NCBI RefSeq assembly: GCF_003597675.1
Contig: NZ_CP030827.1
Span: forward strand, 434,001-498,000
Source of the DNA: Neorhizobium sp. NCHU2750
GTDB lineage: Bacteria > Pseudomonadota > Alphaproteobacteria > Rhizobiales > Rhizobiaceae
Length of the DNA: 64,000 nucleotides
Reading direction: 5' to 3'
Of this stretch, positions 8,548 to 16,880 are shown piece after piece. The stretch's first letter is position 1, and every line of letters starts with the position of its first letter. The notes under the pieces were generated by a model, which was not told the DNA's origin, searched no databases, and saw only the letters and a program-made list of their open reading frames with translations. The position numbers were made by a program, and so were the translations under genes.

Positions 8548-10395
8548 TCAACTGCGCCCGAACAGCCGCTCTATATCAGAAAGCTTGAGTTCGATATAGG
8601 TGGGCCTCCCATGGTTGCATGTGCCCGAGCCCGGCGTTGCCTCCATCTGGCGCAGAAGCGCATTCATCTCGTCCGGTTTCAGCCGCCGGCCCGAGCGCAC
8701 CGAACCGTGGCAGGCCATGGTCGCGGCGATATATTCGAGCTTGTTTCGGAGCCCGCTGGCGGTGTTCCATTCGGCGATCTCGTCAGCAAGGTCGCGGATC
8801 AGCGCGCCCGCATCCACTTCGCCGAGCATGGCCGGCGTCTCGCGCACCGCGACCGCACCCGGCCCGAAGCGCTCGATCGCAAGTCCCAGCCGGTCGAGTT
8901 CGCTCGCATGCACCATCAGCCGGTCGCAATCCTCTTCCGGCAGGTCGACGATATCCGGGATCAGCAGCACCTGCGAGGCAAGCCGGTCACTCTCCAACGC
9001 CTTGCGCAGGTTCTCGTAGACGAGCCGTTCATGCGCGGCATGCTGGTCGACGATGACGAGCCCGTTTTCGGTCTGCGCCACGATATAGTTCTCGTGTACC
9101 TGCGCACGCGCCGCCCCGAGCCGGTAGCCGGCAGCGGTCGCCTCAGGTGCGTAAGCCGTCTCGCTTGCCGTATCGGCGCGCGCCGTCGGCAAGGCAAAGG
9201 CGTCGAATCCGCCCTGCGTGGGACGCGGCTGGTAGGGAGCGGAAACGGCAAGATCGAGCGGTCGCGAGACGGAGGACGCCGCCGACCATGGGGCCGCCGG
9301 GGCAGGCTGCTGTCCCCAGGCCTGCGGCGCAGAAGATGTTCTCGGTGTCTCGGAAAATCCCGGCTGGAAGGCGCGCAGCATGGCAGCAGCTCCTGTGGTC
9401 GCCGCCCGGTCGCCCTCGCGATGCAGCGCCTGGCGGATGGCGCCGACGATCAGTCCGCGCACCAGCTGCGGATCGCGGAAGCGCACATCCGCCTTGGCCG
9501 GATGCACGTTGACATCGACAAAGGCCGGATCGAGCTCGATCGACAGAACCGCAACCGGATAGCGCCCGGCCGGCATCTGCTCGGCATAGGCGCCGCGGAT
9601 CGCCGACAGGATAAGCTTGTCCTGCACCGGCCGTCCGTTGACGAAGGCAAACTGATGGGCCGAATTGCCACGATGGAAGGTCGGCACGCCGACGAAGCCC
9701 GAAAGCGACACGTCCTCGCGCGCGGCATCGATCTCGATCGCATTCTCCTTGAATTCGGCACCGAGCACCTGCGCCATGCGCGCGAGATGATCCTCGCCGG
9801 TCGCCGGGAATTCGAGCGTCGAGCGGTCTGGGCCGGACAGGGTGAAGCGGATCTGCGGAAACGCGATCGCCATCCGCTTGACCACCTCGGTGATCGCTGC
9901 CGCTTCCGCCCGCTCGGTCTTCATGAATTTGAGCCGCGCCGGGGTGGCGAAAAACAGATCGCGCACCTCGACCACGGTGCCGGGATTGGCCGGTGCCGGC
10001 TTGACCGGCGAGGCTTGGCCACCCTGGACGGAAACCTGCTGGCCGGAAGCGTCGCCATGGCGGCGGCTGGTGATCGTCAGACGCGCCACCGAGCCGATCG
10101 ATGGCAGCGCCTCGCCGCGAAAGCCGAGCGTGTTGATGTCGTCGAGCGTGGTGGAAATCTTCGAGGTACAGTGGCGGCGAACGGCCAGTTCGAGATCCGC
10201 CGCATCCATGCCCGATCCGTTATCGGTGACGCGCACCAGGCTCTTGCCCCCGCCGGCCGTGGCGATCTCGATGCGGGTCGCGCCGGCATCGATCGCATTC
10301 TCGATCAACTCTTTCGTTGCGCTGGCCGGTCGTTCGATGACTTCGCCGGCGGCGATCTGGTTGATCAGGGTTTCTGGCAGGAGCTTTACGGACAT
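8548..10395 (-). CDS. mutL: DNA mismatch repair protein MutL (endonuclease type)
   Basis: MutL couples mismatch recognition by MutS to strand incision. The 615-residue product starts [19 protein letters not shown] and carries the GHKL ATPase motifs [20 protein letters not shown] and [14 protein letters not shown]. The linker (~350-430) is Pro/Ala/Gln-rich. The C-terminal domain has the metal-binding motif [13 protein letters not shown], matching DQHA(x)2E(x)4E, together with [15 protein letters not shown] and [13 protein letters not shown]. It is therefore a nicking MutL, as expected in organisms without MutH. A longer in-frame start at 10512 is less likely. Confidence 0.96.
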   Translation of the reverse strand: MSVKLLPETLINQIAAGEVIERPASATKELIENAIDAGATRIEIATAGGGKSLVRVTDNGSGMDAADLELAVRRHCTSKISTTLDDINTLGFRGEALPSIGSVARLTITSRRHGDASGQQVSVQGGQASPVKPAPANPGTVVEVRDLFFATPARLKFMKTERAEAAAITEVVKRMAIAFPQIRFTLSGPDRSTLEFPATGEDHLARMAQVLGAEFKENAIEIDAAREDVSLSGFVGVPTFHRGNSAHQFAFVNGRPVQDKLILSAIRGAYAEQMPAGRYPVAVLSIELDPAFVDVNVHPAKADVRFRDPQLVRGLIVGAIRQALHREGDRAATTGAAAMLRAFQPGFSETPRTSSAPQAWGQQPAPAAPWSAASSVSRPLDLAVSAPYQPRPTQGGFDAFALPTARADTASETAYAPEATAAGYRLGAARAQVHENYIVAQTENGLVIVDQHAAHERLVYENLRKALESDRLASQVLLIPDIVDLPEEDCDRLMVHASELDRLGLAIERFGPGAVAVRETPAMLGEVDAGALIRDLADEIAEWNTASGLRNKLEYIAATMACHGSVRSGRRLKPDEMNALLRQMEATPGSGTCNHGRPTYIELKLSDIERLFGRS

Positions 10396-10771
10396 GGTGC
10401 CATTTTCGGGGATTCGGACGCCGGAGGAAAGAGCCGGCCTCGGATTATCCCCCATAGGAGTTTTCACCCTTGGTAATTGAGGGGTGCGAGATGTTTCAAT
10501 GCGAAACGCCATTAATCCGGCCTTAAGGGAAAAAGGCTAGTTTCTCCCTGTTGATTTGGATGAAGCCGGGGGAGTGCAAAACTCCCCGCGAACGACCGAC
10601 GTGGCGACCAGCTGGGCACCGTCACATGACCTCGACCGTTCGTTGAAGACTTGGAGCCAGCATGTTCCCACCTGATCTGACCGGACACGAAGGAAATTTT
10701 GCCGATCGAACGTAGGGTCGGCTGATCGGGCACGGCGTTACGTCGTCCCGCGAGCATACGGAGTTTCATCC
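10396..10771. other. Intergenic region between mutL and the PAS/receiver gene
   Basis: About 376 bp between divergent genes, which must hold both promoters. I see a GC hairpin near 10567-10588 (GGGGAG, loop TGCAAAA, CTCCCC) and a small CCTTAAGG palindrome near 10534, but no convincing small gene or known RNA motif. Confidence 0.5.
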
Positions 10772-12454
10772 ATGAATGATTTGGAGACGGCGGATCCGAA
10801 CATTCAGACTGCCATTCTGGAAGCGTTTGCCGAAGGCTTGTCCGCGGCTGTGCTTCTGTATGACAAGAACGACCTTCTCGTGTTTGCCAGTCAGCAGCTG
10901 ACCGGTTTTATACGGGTGCAGCCCCGTGTTCTGGTGCCGGGTACGCGATTGCGCGACCTGCTTGCCGCCATGTACGATGCCGGCATCCGTCTTGTGTCCG
11001 ATACCCACAATTATCGCCGTGCCCTTGGCCGCGAGGACTGGATCGCCGAACAGATCGCCGGCCTGTGGAAGGAGCGTTCGGAAAGCCTCGAACGCCCCGG
11101 CCCGGATCGCTGGTTGAGCGTCGTGCGCCGCAGGCTCCCCTCCGGATACGGCATCTGCGTCGTCAAGGACGTCTCCGAACAGAAGAAGCGCGAAGAACAG
11201 TGGCGGCTCGACACCGAGCGCGTTCAGGTGACCGAAGAGGTGCTGGACAACCTGCCTTTCCCGATCAGCGTCAAGGACCGCAATTCCACCTACGTTGCCG
11301 TCAACAAATCCAATTGCGATTTTCTCGATCTGCCGGCGGAAGCGATCCTCGGCCGCAAGGGCGCCGACATCAATCCCTCCGCGCTCGAAACCCGCCTCGG
11401 GCCGATCAACCAGCATGTCTTCGAGACGGGTGAACCGGTCCAGCTTCCAGAGCGCATCACCCGGCCCGACGGTTCGACGGTTCTCGCCATCGTCCACAAA
11501 TACCGCATCGGCAAGCCCGGCCGCTATTACATCGTCACCGTCAAGCAGGATATCTCTGCCGTCGCCGCAGGTGCCACCGGCCCCGAGGGTTTAGCGCCCC
11601 AGACATGGCCATCCGAGTTCGTGCCGATCGACATGACCCGCGATCCGGTTCTGGCGCTGCCGCCGGAGGAGACCGGCGAATTGTTGCGCGGCTCAAACAT
11701 TCTTCTCGTCTCGCGTTTCGTCGACACATCCGCTGAAGTGATCGACATCCTCTCCCGCCGGGGCGCGGACGTCTCCACCGCCACCGAGGCCGAGGAACTG
11801 ACACTGTTCCTCCAACTGGCGGCGGAAGCCGATGTCCGCATTGACCTCGTCGTCGTCGATGCCCGCATGCCGGCGGAATGCGTCGAGATCGCCGAGGCCT
11901 ATGGCGTCCAGGCCGTGCGTGTCGAAGAGCAGGAACTCGGGCCGGAACTGCCGAACCGGATTGCCGCGGAGCTGGGTCGAGATACGATGGAACTGCATCT
12001 CGGATCGGACGAGATCTATGGGGAGACCCCGGTTCCCGAGGCAAGCGACATCGATATTCTCGTAGCCGAGGATAACGAGGTCAACCAGATCGTCTTTTCC
12101 CAGATCATCGAAGGGCTCGGCTACCGCTATGCGCTTGCCGTCGATGGCGAGGAGGCGGTGCGCCTGTGGCGCGATCGCCAGCCTCGGCTGGTGCTGATGG
12201 ATGTGACGCTGCCGAAACTCACCGGCTTCGATGCCTCCGCCGCGATCCGCGCGCTTGAGGATGGATCGCAGCCCGTGCCGATCGTCGGCGTGTTGCCGCA
12301 GGCCTTCGACCGCGACCGCGAGGCCTGCCTTGCCGCGGGCATGAACGACGTGATCCTCAAGCCGATCAGCCCGGAAGCGCTCGATGCCGTCATCCGCCGT
12401 TTCCTTTATCCGGAAGACGCGCAGAATGCGCCGGAAGCCCGGCCTGTGGCATAA
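10772..12454 (+). CDS. PAS-PAS-pseudoreceiver-receiver signalling protein without a kinase domain
   Basis: A 560-residue cytosolic protein. Residues ~15-130 are a PAS domain (AVLLYDKNDLLVFASQQLTGF), residues ~150-260 a second PAS domain (VLDNLPFPISVKDRNSTYVAVNKSNCDFL), and ~305-410 a receiver-like fold with poor acidic pocket (ILLVSRFVDTS, VVVDARMP). Residues ~430-545 form a receiver with DILVAEDNEVNQ, phospho-acceptor Asp in LVLMDVTLPKLTGFD and the Lys in VILKPIS. The usual switch Thr/Ser region (like ALTANA) reads VGVLPQA, so that residue is Leu. No HisKA, HATPase, GGDEF or DNA-binding domain is present. The GGDEF-EAL gene follows and may be its partner. Confidence 0.78.
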   Translation: MNDLETADPNIQTAILEAFAEGLSAAVLLYDKNDLLVFASQQLTGFIRVQPRVLVPGTRLRDLLAAMYDAGIRLVSDTHNYRRALGREDWIAEQIAGLWKERSESLERPGPDRWLSVVRRRLPSGYGICVVKDVSEQKKREEQWRLDTERVQVTEEVLDNLPFPISVKDRNSTYVAVNKSNCDFLDLPAEAILGRKGADINPSALETRLGPINQHVFETGEPVQLPERITRPDGSTVLAIVHKYRIGKPGRYYIVTVKQDISAVAAGATGPEGLAPQTWPSEFVPIDMTRDPVLALPPEETGELLRGSNILLVSRFVDTSAEVIDILSRRGADVSTATEAEELTLFLQLAAEADVRIDLVVVDARMPAECVEIAEAYGVQAVRVEEQELGPELPNRIAAELGRDTMELHLGSDEIYGETPVPEASDIDILVAEDNEVNQIVFSQIIEGLGYRYALAVDGEEAVRLWRDRQPRLVLMDVTLPKLTGFDASAAIRALEDGSQPVPIVGVLPQAFDRDREACLAAGMNDVILKPISPEALDAVIRRFLYPEDAQNAPEARPVA

Positions 12455-12555
12455 CCACACCAGACCGTGACGGCTTTGTCACAAGCTGATACATCGGCAG
12501 AAATTCTTAATCTTTGTCCCGCATCCTTCGCTGGTTTCGAGGGGCAGGAATTTTT

Positions 12556-13911
12556 ATGAAGCCAGCGGGCAACCCATTGCCGCAAGTCAGTCAGAATGAA
12601 CTGCAGGCGATGGCCTACAGCGATCCACTGACCGGTTTGGGCAACCGCTACAGGTTGCGCGACAAGGTGCGCCTGCTTGCCGCCGAGCGTGCCGACGATC
12701 CGGCTCCCTTCACCATCTGCATCGCCAATCTCGATGGTTTCAAGCCGATCAACGATCTGTTCGGCTCGGAAGCCGGTGACGAGATCCTCTGTCAGGTCGC
12801 CCACAGGCTGAAGGCCTGCATGCCCGATGGCGCAACCGTCACCCGCCACGATGGCGACGAATTCGCCTTCATCCTGCCGCTGGTCTTCGAGCGCAACGGC
12901 GCCGAACGGATCGGCCAGATGATGAAGGACGTGCTGTCTGCCCCCTATGATCTCGGCGACCGCAATGTCCGCCTCTCCGCCTCCTTCGGTTTTGCCATCT
13001 ATCCCTTTGCCGGCGAGGAATTCGAGGATCTGCTGAAGAGCGCAGAGACCGCGCTCTACCGCTCCAAGCGCCGTGGCCGGGCACAGATCACCGTCTATTC
13101 GACCGAGATCGCCCAGGAGATGAAGCGCGCCACCCAGATCGAGCAGGCGCTGCGCAATGCCATCATCTCCGATGCCGTGGACGTGCATTTCCAGCCGATC
13201 GTCAGGATCCGCGACGGCATGGTCGTCGGTTTCGAGGCGCTGGCCCGTTGGCGCGATGCCGATTTAGGCTTCGTCTCGCCGGCCGTCTTCGTGCCGCTGG
13301 CCGAGGAACGCGGCTTCATCGACGCGCTGTCGGATACGCTGTTGCGCAAGGCGGCCGAGGCCGCACTCTCCTGGCCGCGCGAACTGTTCCTCTCGTTCAA
13401 TCTCTCCTCGGCGCAGTTGATGGACCCCGGCACGGCCGGCAACATCCTCTCCACCCTGTCGCGTGTCGGGCTCGATCCGCAGCGTGTCGAACTGGAAATC
13501 ACCGAGACCGCGGTGATGACCTCGGCCGATACAGCCCAGCGCATCATCGCCGAACTGCGCGAAAGAGGTGTGCGCATTTCACTGGATGATTTCGGCACCG
13601 GCCAGTCGAGCCTCGGGCGCCTGCGCGATTTCACCTTCGACAAGGTCAAGATCGACCGCGCCTTCATCTCCCGCATCACCACCGACCGCGCCTCCGAACA
13701 CATCGTCCGCGCCATCATCGCCATGTGCCAGGGCCTCGATCTCGATGTGGTGGCCGAAGGCATAGAGGAAAAGGCCGACGCCGACATGCTGCGCGCCCTC
13801 GGCTGCGGCATGGGCCAGGGCTATTATTACGGCAAACCCGTCGATGGCCCCGCCACCCTGCGCTATCTCCACGACCACTACCACGACTTCATGGCGCTCG
13901 ACCGGATTTGA
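12556..13911 (+). CDS. GGDEF-EAL protein, probable c-di-GMP phosphodiesterase with degenerate GGDEF
   Basis: A 451-residue protein lacking membrane segments. The GGDEF domain (~20-170) starts AYSDPLTGLGNRYRLRDKV, but the signature reads HDGDEF instead of GGDEF. The EAL domain (~190-440) keeps the catalytic motifs FEALARW, ELEITETAV, SLDDFGTGQSSLGRL, VKIDRAFI and VAEGIEE, so it should hydrolyse c-di-GMP while the GGDEF part may be regulatory. ATG 12556 is preceded by GGGGCAGGAA; an earlier TTG at 12514 is less likely. It lies 101 bp downstream of the PAS/receiver gene on the same strand. Confidence 0.88.
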   Translation: MKPAGNPLPQVSQNELQAMAYSDPLTGLGNRYRLRDKVRLLAAERADDPAPFTICIANLDGFKPINDLFGSEAGDEILCQVAHRLKACMPDGATVTRHDGDEFAFILPLVFERNGAERIGQMMKDVLSAPYDLGDRNVRLSASFGFAIYPFAGEEFEDLLKSAETALYRSKRRGRAQITVYSTEIAQEMKRATQIEQALRNAIISDAVDVHFQPIVRIRDGMVVGFEALARWRDADLGFVSPAVFVPLAEERGFIDALSDTLLRKAAEAALSWPRELFLSFNLSSAQLMDPGTAGNILSTLSRVGLDPQRVELEITETAVMTSADTAQRIIAELRERGVRISLDDFGTGQSSLGRLRDFTFDKVKIDRAFISRITTDRASEHIVRAIIAMCQGLDLDVVAEGIEEKADADMLRALGCGMGQGYYYGKPVDGPATLRYLHDHYHDFMALDRI

Positions 13912-13958
13912 GCGGAGCGACGTGGGGCGACGGGCAGTGTCCTGAAAGCGGATCTGTA

Positions 13959-14120
13959 TCAGAAGCCGAACTTGCGGCGGATTTCATCGAGCATCTTGTG
14001 GGGCGCCTTGCCAATGCGCTCGATGCTCACGAGACGTTTCGTCTTCGCCACAAAGACTTGAAGCTCATTGAATTGGACCGTACACGCCTCCCGACGAAAT
14101 TTTTTCATTGCGACAGTCAT
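13959..14120 (-). CDS. Possible small basic protein (53 aa), unrecognised
   Basis: An open frame opposite to its neighbours encodes MTVAMKKFRREACTVQFNEL onward, ending HKMLDEIRRKFGF. It is basic and has the codon pattern of a real gene (a full 54 codons without stop, GGAA four bases before the ATG). I recognise no family. It could be a small regulatory protein or a decayed fragment. It sits between the EAL gene and the next unknown gene. Confidence 0.35.
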   Translation of the reverse strand: MTVAMKKFRREACTVQFNELQVFVAKTKRLVSIERIGKAPHKMLDEIRRKFGF

Positions 14121-14176
14121 GCTTCCGCTCGGGGGATGGCGTGTCGGTTTGAGTGGAAGCTGAGACAGGAATAGCG

Positions 14177-14575
14177 ATGTCGATCACCGTGACGAAAACA
14201 ATCCCGGCTGCGCGTATGCGGCAGTTCCACCAGATGGTCGATCGCTGGCTGGAGGAAGGTCCGATCAAGCTTGCGACCAATGCCACCATCACCGCCATGG
14301 ACAATGCCGAAATCCCGAAGGCCGAACAGGCGGCCATCATCGAGGACCGGGATATCATCATGAAACACAACATGCGTCTCGGCCTGATCAGTGAAGTCTT
14401 CGCCCCAGCCATCGAAACGGCGGTCAGATCGTCCCGGTCGGGAAGCGAAGCGCAGGACGAGATCGCACGGCTGATCGTGACCGCGGTCGGTATCCGTCAG
14501 GAAGATGACAGTGAACTGGTCACGTTCAACTTCGCCAGCCAGAGTGAGGCCGATGCTTTTGACGGGTTGATCTGA
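14177..14575 (+). CDS. Hypothetical protein (132 aa)
   Basis: A soluble protein of unknown function starting MSITVTKTIPAARMRQFHQM and containing DRWLEEGPIKLATNATITAMDNAEIPKAEQAAIIEDRDIIMKH in two helical stretches. AGGA lies 7 bases before ATG 14177, which I prefer over the in-frame 14153. No signal peptide, membrane segment or metal motif is visible. It is flanked by the small minus-strand frame and by a gap of about 225 bp before tetR in which I see nothing definite. Confidence 0.6.
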   Translation: MSITVTKTIPAARMRQFHQMVDRWLEEGPIKLATNATITAMDNAEIPKAEQAAIIEDRDIIMKHNMRLGLISEVFAPAIETAVRSSRSGSEAQDEIARLIVTAVGIRQEDDSELVTFNFASQSEADAFDGLI

Positions 14576-14800
14576 AAGCGTTGCGGCCAGCGGGTTTCAG
14601 TCAGGTAGAGAGCGCAATGTCGAGTTGACGGACGAAGTCCGAGGGGGGGCCGAAGCGGTCGGCGGTGTGATGCGATGGGATATTGGTATTGTTCTGCATC
14701 TCCGCCGGAACCGGTTGTTACCTAACCTCGTGTTGGATCGTGATGTTGTCTCCCATCCGACGATGAACGTGCGCGGGGACGCTTTTGGAGCTTCCGCGGA

Positions 14801-15358
14801 TCATTTATATCGTGACGAAAGGCCGTCCAGGATCAGTTTAAGCCCTCCTTCGAATGCCTCTGACTGGTCGAACTGTGGCTGCTCACCGGATCGCTTTCTG
14901 GCGACTTCTGCTTGTTCCTCCAATACGCTCCCGACTGTGTAGCGGCTTGCCGCAAACAAGGCCACTTTCGCATCGTATTCTGGGATGCCTGCGGCAATCA
15001 GAAAGGCCAGCTTTCGCATGATGCGCTCGATGTCGGACCCTCCCGGGAAAGAACCAGCATGGAGCCGTGCACCGTCGCGCCGCATCAAGAGCGTCGCTCT
15101 CAAGCTACGATGATTGTCTAAAAACCAATGCTGCCAGCTGTCCGAGGGCTTGGGTAGTTGTGCACCTGTATGTGGTTGCATTGCCGCTTCCGCCATCGCA
15201 GCAAGCAAGTCCTCCTTTTTCTTAAAGTGCCAATAAAGCGACGGCTGTTCGACCCCCAGTCGGCTCGCCAGCCGACGGGTGGTGATTTCGTCGAGCCCCA
15301 CTTCATCGAGAAGGTCAAGTGCCTCGGCAACAATGGTCTCGCGATTAAGTTTTGCCAT
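14801..15358 (-). CDS. tetR: TetR repressor of the true tetracycline-repressor class
   Basis: The 185-residue product has the TetR helix-turn-helix TTRRLASRLGVEQPSLYWHF, almost the same as Tn10 TetR in the recognition helix (EQPTLYWH there, EQPSLYWH here). The ligand domain follows classical TetR rather than generic TetR/AcrR members: SWQHWF, LLMRRDGARLHAGSFP. By alignment from memory, positions equivalent to the tetracycline/Mg contacts H64, N82, H100 and P105 are kept, T103 is Ser and F86 is Leu. It is divergent from a flavin monooxygenase and the space between holds two tet-operator-like palindromes. It probably represses both genes and is released by a tetracycline-like ligand. Confidence 0.9.
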   Translation of the reverse strand: MAKLNRETIVAEALDLLDEVGLDEITTRRLASRLGVEQPSLYWHFKKKEDLLAAMAEAAMQPHTGAQLPKPSDSWQHWFLDNHRSLRATLLMRRDGARLHAGSFPGGSDIERIMRKLAFLIAAGIPEYDAKVALFAASRYTVGSVLEEQAEVARKRSGEQPQFDQSEAFEGGLKLILDGLSSRYK

Positions 15359-15364
15359 CTTGAC

Positions 15365-15383
15365 ACCCTATCATTGATAGAGA
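15365..15383. promoter_or_regulatory. tet operator-like site O1
   Basis: The core CTATCATTGATAG (15368-15380) is a perfect palindrome around a central T and matches Tn10 tetO1 in 17 of 19 positions (comparison from memory). It lies about 7 bp upstream of the tetR start, within the presumed tetR leader. Confidence 0.85.
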
Positions 15384-15395
15384 ATGTTAGGCAAC

Positions 15396-15414
15396 ACCCT
15401 ATCAATGATAGATT
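15396..15414. promoter_or_regulatory. tet operator-like site O2
   Basis: The core CTATCAATGATAG (15399-15411) is a second perfect palindrome. Its centre is 31 bp from that of O1, close to the 30-bp spacing of the two Tn10 operators. It ends 13 bp before the monooxygenase start, so binding would block that promoter. Confidence 0.85.
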
Positions 15415-15424
15415 TACGCGTGAC

Positions 15425-16684
15425 ATGACCAAACTTAACCCGGCTGATCGATTAAAAATCCTCATCTGCGGCGGCGGCATCGCCGGTCCAGCACTGGCGT
15501 TCTGGCTTGTGAGAGCCGGGCATCAGGTCACTGTCGTCGAGCGATTTCCAGCGCTCAGGGCGACGGGAGCCCAGGTAGACTTGCGTGGACAGGGCATCGA
15601 TGCGGCCCGCAGGATGGGACTGCTCGACGCCATTCGCAGCAAACTGGTCGATGAACCCGGTGTGGCTTTCGTCAACGCCAGGGGAAAGCGCATTGCAACG
15701 ATCCTTGCCAACACGTCGGGCAAGGGTGCCCAGACGATGACTTCAGAATATGAAATCATGCGGGGCGACATTGTCCGCCTTCTCTTTGATGCGACTAAGG
15801 ATGGGGTCGAATATCGCTTCGGCCGATCACTGGAAAAGTTTGATCAGGATGACGAGCGCGTGATCGCCCATTTCTCTGACGGGTCCTCGGAGGAATTCGG
15901 TCTGCTGGTGGGCGCGGACGGACAAGGTTCACGTATTCGCACCGCCCTCACGGGGCCGGACATCCCGCAACCTTATTTCCGGTTTGGAATCCACATGGCT
16001 TATTGGTTCATACCTCGCATCGCATCGGACACCAGCATTCGAGACACATATCAGGCGCCCGGTGGACGCATGATCATGCGCCGCAGCCATAATGAGACGG
16101 AAACGCAGGTTTACTTTTTCATGCAGTCGAGTTCGGAGGAGGCATCCAGAATACACCGCGCGACGCTGGAGCATCAGAAGAAGTTTTGGGCAGAGCGCTT
16201 TCAGGACGCTGGTTGGCAGGTTCCTCGATTCATCGAGGGGATGCAGACTGCCAGCTTCTTTTACTCGCAGGAGGTCGTTCAGGTCCGGACCGACCAATGG
16301 TCGAAGGGCCGCACCGTTTTGGTAGGCGACGCTGCGCACTGCGCCTCGCCCTATAGCGGCATGGGGGTGTCCGGCAGTCTCGTGGGTGCCTATGTTCTCG
16401 CAGGCGAGATAAACAAAAATCCCGGTAATCTCGGGGCTGCATTCGCAAATTACGACCGCGTGTTACGACCTTTCGTCGACAAAATTCAGGATGTTAACCC
16501 GCGGCTGCTCAGGCTCGGCATGCCCCGCACCCAGCTTGGCATCAAGCTGTTTCAGGGTGTCACGGCGCTCGCGACCGCGCTTCACATTCCTGGCCTGGTT
16601 GCGAGTCTCGCCTCGGAAGATAGGGGGGGAGGTTGGCGCTTGCCCTCATACCCCAACACCGATGTCTCCTATTCATCGACCTAA
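15425..16684 (+). CDS. FAD-dependent monooxygenase, TetX/PHBH-like, under tetO control
   Basis: A 419-residue group A flavoprotein monooxygenase. Motifs: FAD-binding ILICGGGIAGPALAFWLVRAG at the N-terminus, the DG-like VGADGQGSRIR, and VLVGDAAHCASPYSGMGVSG (GD motif). No membrane anchor is seen. The family hydroxylates aromatic or polyketide substrates using NAD(P)H and O2; Tet(X) and soil tetracycline destructases are members, as are antibiotic-tailoring enzymes. Pairing with a classical TetR and two tet operators makes a tetracycline-like substrate plausible, but the substrate is inference. Base composition looks less GC-rich than the neighbours, consistent with acquisition by transfer. Confidence 0.85.
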   Translation: MTKLNPADRLKILICGGGIAGPALAFWLVRAGHQVTVVERFPALRATGAQVDLRGQGIDAARRMGLLDAIRSKLVDEPGVAFVNARGKRIATILANTSGKGAQTMTSEYEIMRGDIVRLLFDATKDGVEYRFGRSLEKFDQDDERVIAHFSDGSSEEFGLLVGADGQGSRIRTALTGPDIPQPYFRFGIHMAYWFIPRIASDTSIRDTYQAPGGRMIMRRSHNETETQVYFFMQSSSEEASRIHRATLEHQKKFWAERFQDAGWQVPRFIEGMQTASFFYSQEVVQVRTDQWSKGRTVLVGDAAHCASPYSGMGVSGSLVGAYVLAGEINKNPGNLGAAFANYDRVLRPFVDKIQDVNPRLLRLGMPRTQLGIKLFQGVTALATALHIPGLVASLASEDRGGGWRLPSYPNTDVSYSST

Positions 16685-16880
16685 AAAGCGAAGCCTGAAG
16701 GTTCGCTATTGATATTCCTGCAATCCGATCCCTTTGCGGCGCGTTGTCTGGATGGGCAAAGAGATCTCGCGTATTGACGACCGCAATTGCCGCTTTACGG
16801 ACACCCCGCGCCGCTTCTGATTATCGCGCGTCTTTCCTCGCTCGGCGATGATCCGCTCTCGACCGAACGAGAGCGCCCCG

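Noticed and set aside
8611..10476. A 621-codon plus-strand frame
   Set aside because: Mirror of mutL, whose ATPase and endonuclease motifs are unambiguous on the other strand.
14576..14800. Possible gene between the unknown gene and tetR
   Set aside because: A plus-strand frame (14625-14942) runs into the tetR coding region and has no convincing start or family; no structure I can support.
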